A stretch of 6,216 nucleotides of DNA. It comes from Lachnospiraceae bacterium. Lineage in GTDB: Bacteria; Bacillota; Clostridia; Lachnospirales; Lachnospiraceae. Position numbers and translations under genes: made by a program. Below, one piece after another: positions 5,552-6,216 of this stretch. The notes beneath the pieces are model-generated. The model was not told where the DNA came from. It did no database searches and worked only from the letters and a program-made list of their open reading frames with translations. Position 1 is the first letter of the stretch. Each line of letters starts with the position of its first letter. The stretch covers positions 1-6,216 of the forward strand of contig DOVG01000292.1 of assembly GCA_003520205.1 (NCBI GenBank). The letters are read 5' to 3'.

Positions 5552-6216
5552 TTAAATCTTGGCATTAGAATGCAGCTTTCGGTATTCGCGGGGAGTGCAG
5601 CCTGTGGTGTCACGAAATAGCTTATTGAATGTAGTGGTTGACTGAAATCCGGCCATAAAAGCGCATTCAGTTATTGTCAGTTTTTCGTTTGTCAGAAGAT
5701 TAATGGCGTTCTGAACCCGGATATTTGCCAAGTATACCGGGAATGTCATTTTAGTATATTCTTTAAATATCTTTGAAAAATAAAATGGACTTAGTCCGGT
5801 TATAGAGGCAACTTCAGACTGTGATATATCTTCGGAAGAATGTTCGGCTATATAGCTGCAGGCTGTGCGAATGTATTCCCAGGTCGTATCTGAAAAAAGG
5901 TCATTGCCTATTAGCTCTCTATGTTCCTCAAGTATGTATTCGCCGATCAGGAGCAGTATATTATATATTATAATTTTGCCTCGTGTTTCTATAAAATGCT
6001 GACTACTGTTATATACTTTTTTGAATTCAAAAAACTGTTCAGTGATTTTCTTAGTAAGTTTAGGGTCTTTATTTTTGGATAAGTGGTGGAGCTTACTGAG
6101 AAATCGGAGTGCAGTAGATATATCAGTACTGTTTTCTATGAGAGTGGAAGAAAACTGCATAAGAAGGTATCCGTCCTTAGGAGCTTTCCTTATCTCGTGA
6201 AGCTCTCTTGGCCAGA
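5552..6216 (-). CDS. AraC-family transcriptional regulator (5' end beyond window)
   Basis: This gene encodes a DNA-binding regulator with a ligand-sensing N-terminal domain. The frame is open up to the right edge. Upstream of the ATG at 6160 it reads WPRELHEIRKAPKDGYLL, which looks like the end of a cupin-type AraC sensor domain with its PGELHEI-like turn, so that ATG is internal and the real start is outside. About 220 residues are visible; family members are usually 270-300. Counting from the 6160 Met, a helical linker (about 10-90) precedes the double-HTH domain (about 94-196). The first HTH is SQSEVASITGLSPFYFSKIF (113-132). The second has the family signature ITECAFMAGFQSTTTFNKLFRDTTGCTPREYRK (positions 163-195). 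The stop TAA is at 5554-5552. Its placement upstream of, and co-oriented with, the MATE gene makes it the likely local regulator of that transporter. The effector is unknown. Confidence 0.92.
   Translation of the reverse strand, partial: WPRELHEIRKAPKDGYLLMQFSSTLIENSTDISTALRFLSKLHHLSKNKDPKLTKKITEQFFEFKKVYNSSQHFIETRGKIIIYNILLLIGEYILEEHRELIGNDLFSDTTWEYIRTACSYIAEHSSEDISQSEVASITGLSPFYFSKIFKEYTKMTFPVYLANIRVQNAINLLTNEKLTITECAFMAGFQSTTTFNKLFRDTTGCTPREYRKLHSNAKI

Noticed and set aside
6158..6160. ATG at 6160 as the start of the AraC-family gene
   Set aside because: The frame stays open to the window edge with sensor-domain-like residues (WPRELHEI), no ribosome binding site precedes this ATG, and the protein would be too short for the family.

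Overview
The window is AT-rich and ordinary in gene density. It carries six protein-coding genes, two of them cut by the window edges, and I see no RNA genes, insertion sequences, CRISPR arrays or phage genes. AGGAG-type ribosome binding sites, heavy use of ATA, AGA and AGG codons, and the protein families present point to a low-GC Firmicute. A Lachnospiraceae-like Clostridia member (Butyrivibrio/Pseudobutyrivibrio/Roseburia type) is my best inference. It is not proven by any marker gene here.

Left part, plus strand (1-2011): the C-terminal end of a membrane protein, probably an ABC-2-type permease, overlaps by 16 bases the GTG start of a multi-pass membrane histidine kinase of the NarL/DesK class (HisKA_3). 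A LuxR/NarL-type response regulator follows 54 bases later. This looks like the end of a transporter plus two-component operon, in which the kinase/regulator pair probably controls the adjacent transporter in response to membrane or antimicrobial stress.

Middle, plus strand (2012-4084): a 156-base gap contains a near-consensus sigma-70-type promoter. It drives a 638-residue soluble protein with a LacI/periplasmic-binding-protein-like sensor domain, a GAF-like middle region and an intact GGDEF domain. This is a probable cytosolic diguanylate cyclase that couples a small-molecule ligand to c-di-GMP production. It has no DNA-binding head and no membrane segment, and the usual RxxD feedback-inhibition site is absent.

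Right part, minus strand (4029-6216): a MATE-family efflux transporter lies downstream of an AraC-family regulator whose N-terminus continues past the right edge. The two are separated by 155 AT-rich bases containing a 20-base imperfect palindrome that could be an operator or promoter element. The MATE and cyclase genes converge and overlap by 56 bases at their 3' ends, with no visible terminator between them.

Taken together this is a signalling and efflux neighbourhood of known families. The items most worth a second look are the ligand-sensing cyclase, its overlap with the MATE gene, and the transporter-linked kinase. I found no convincing undescribed system.
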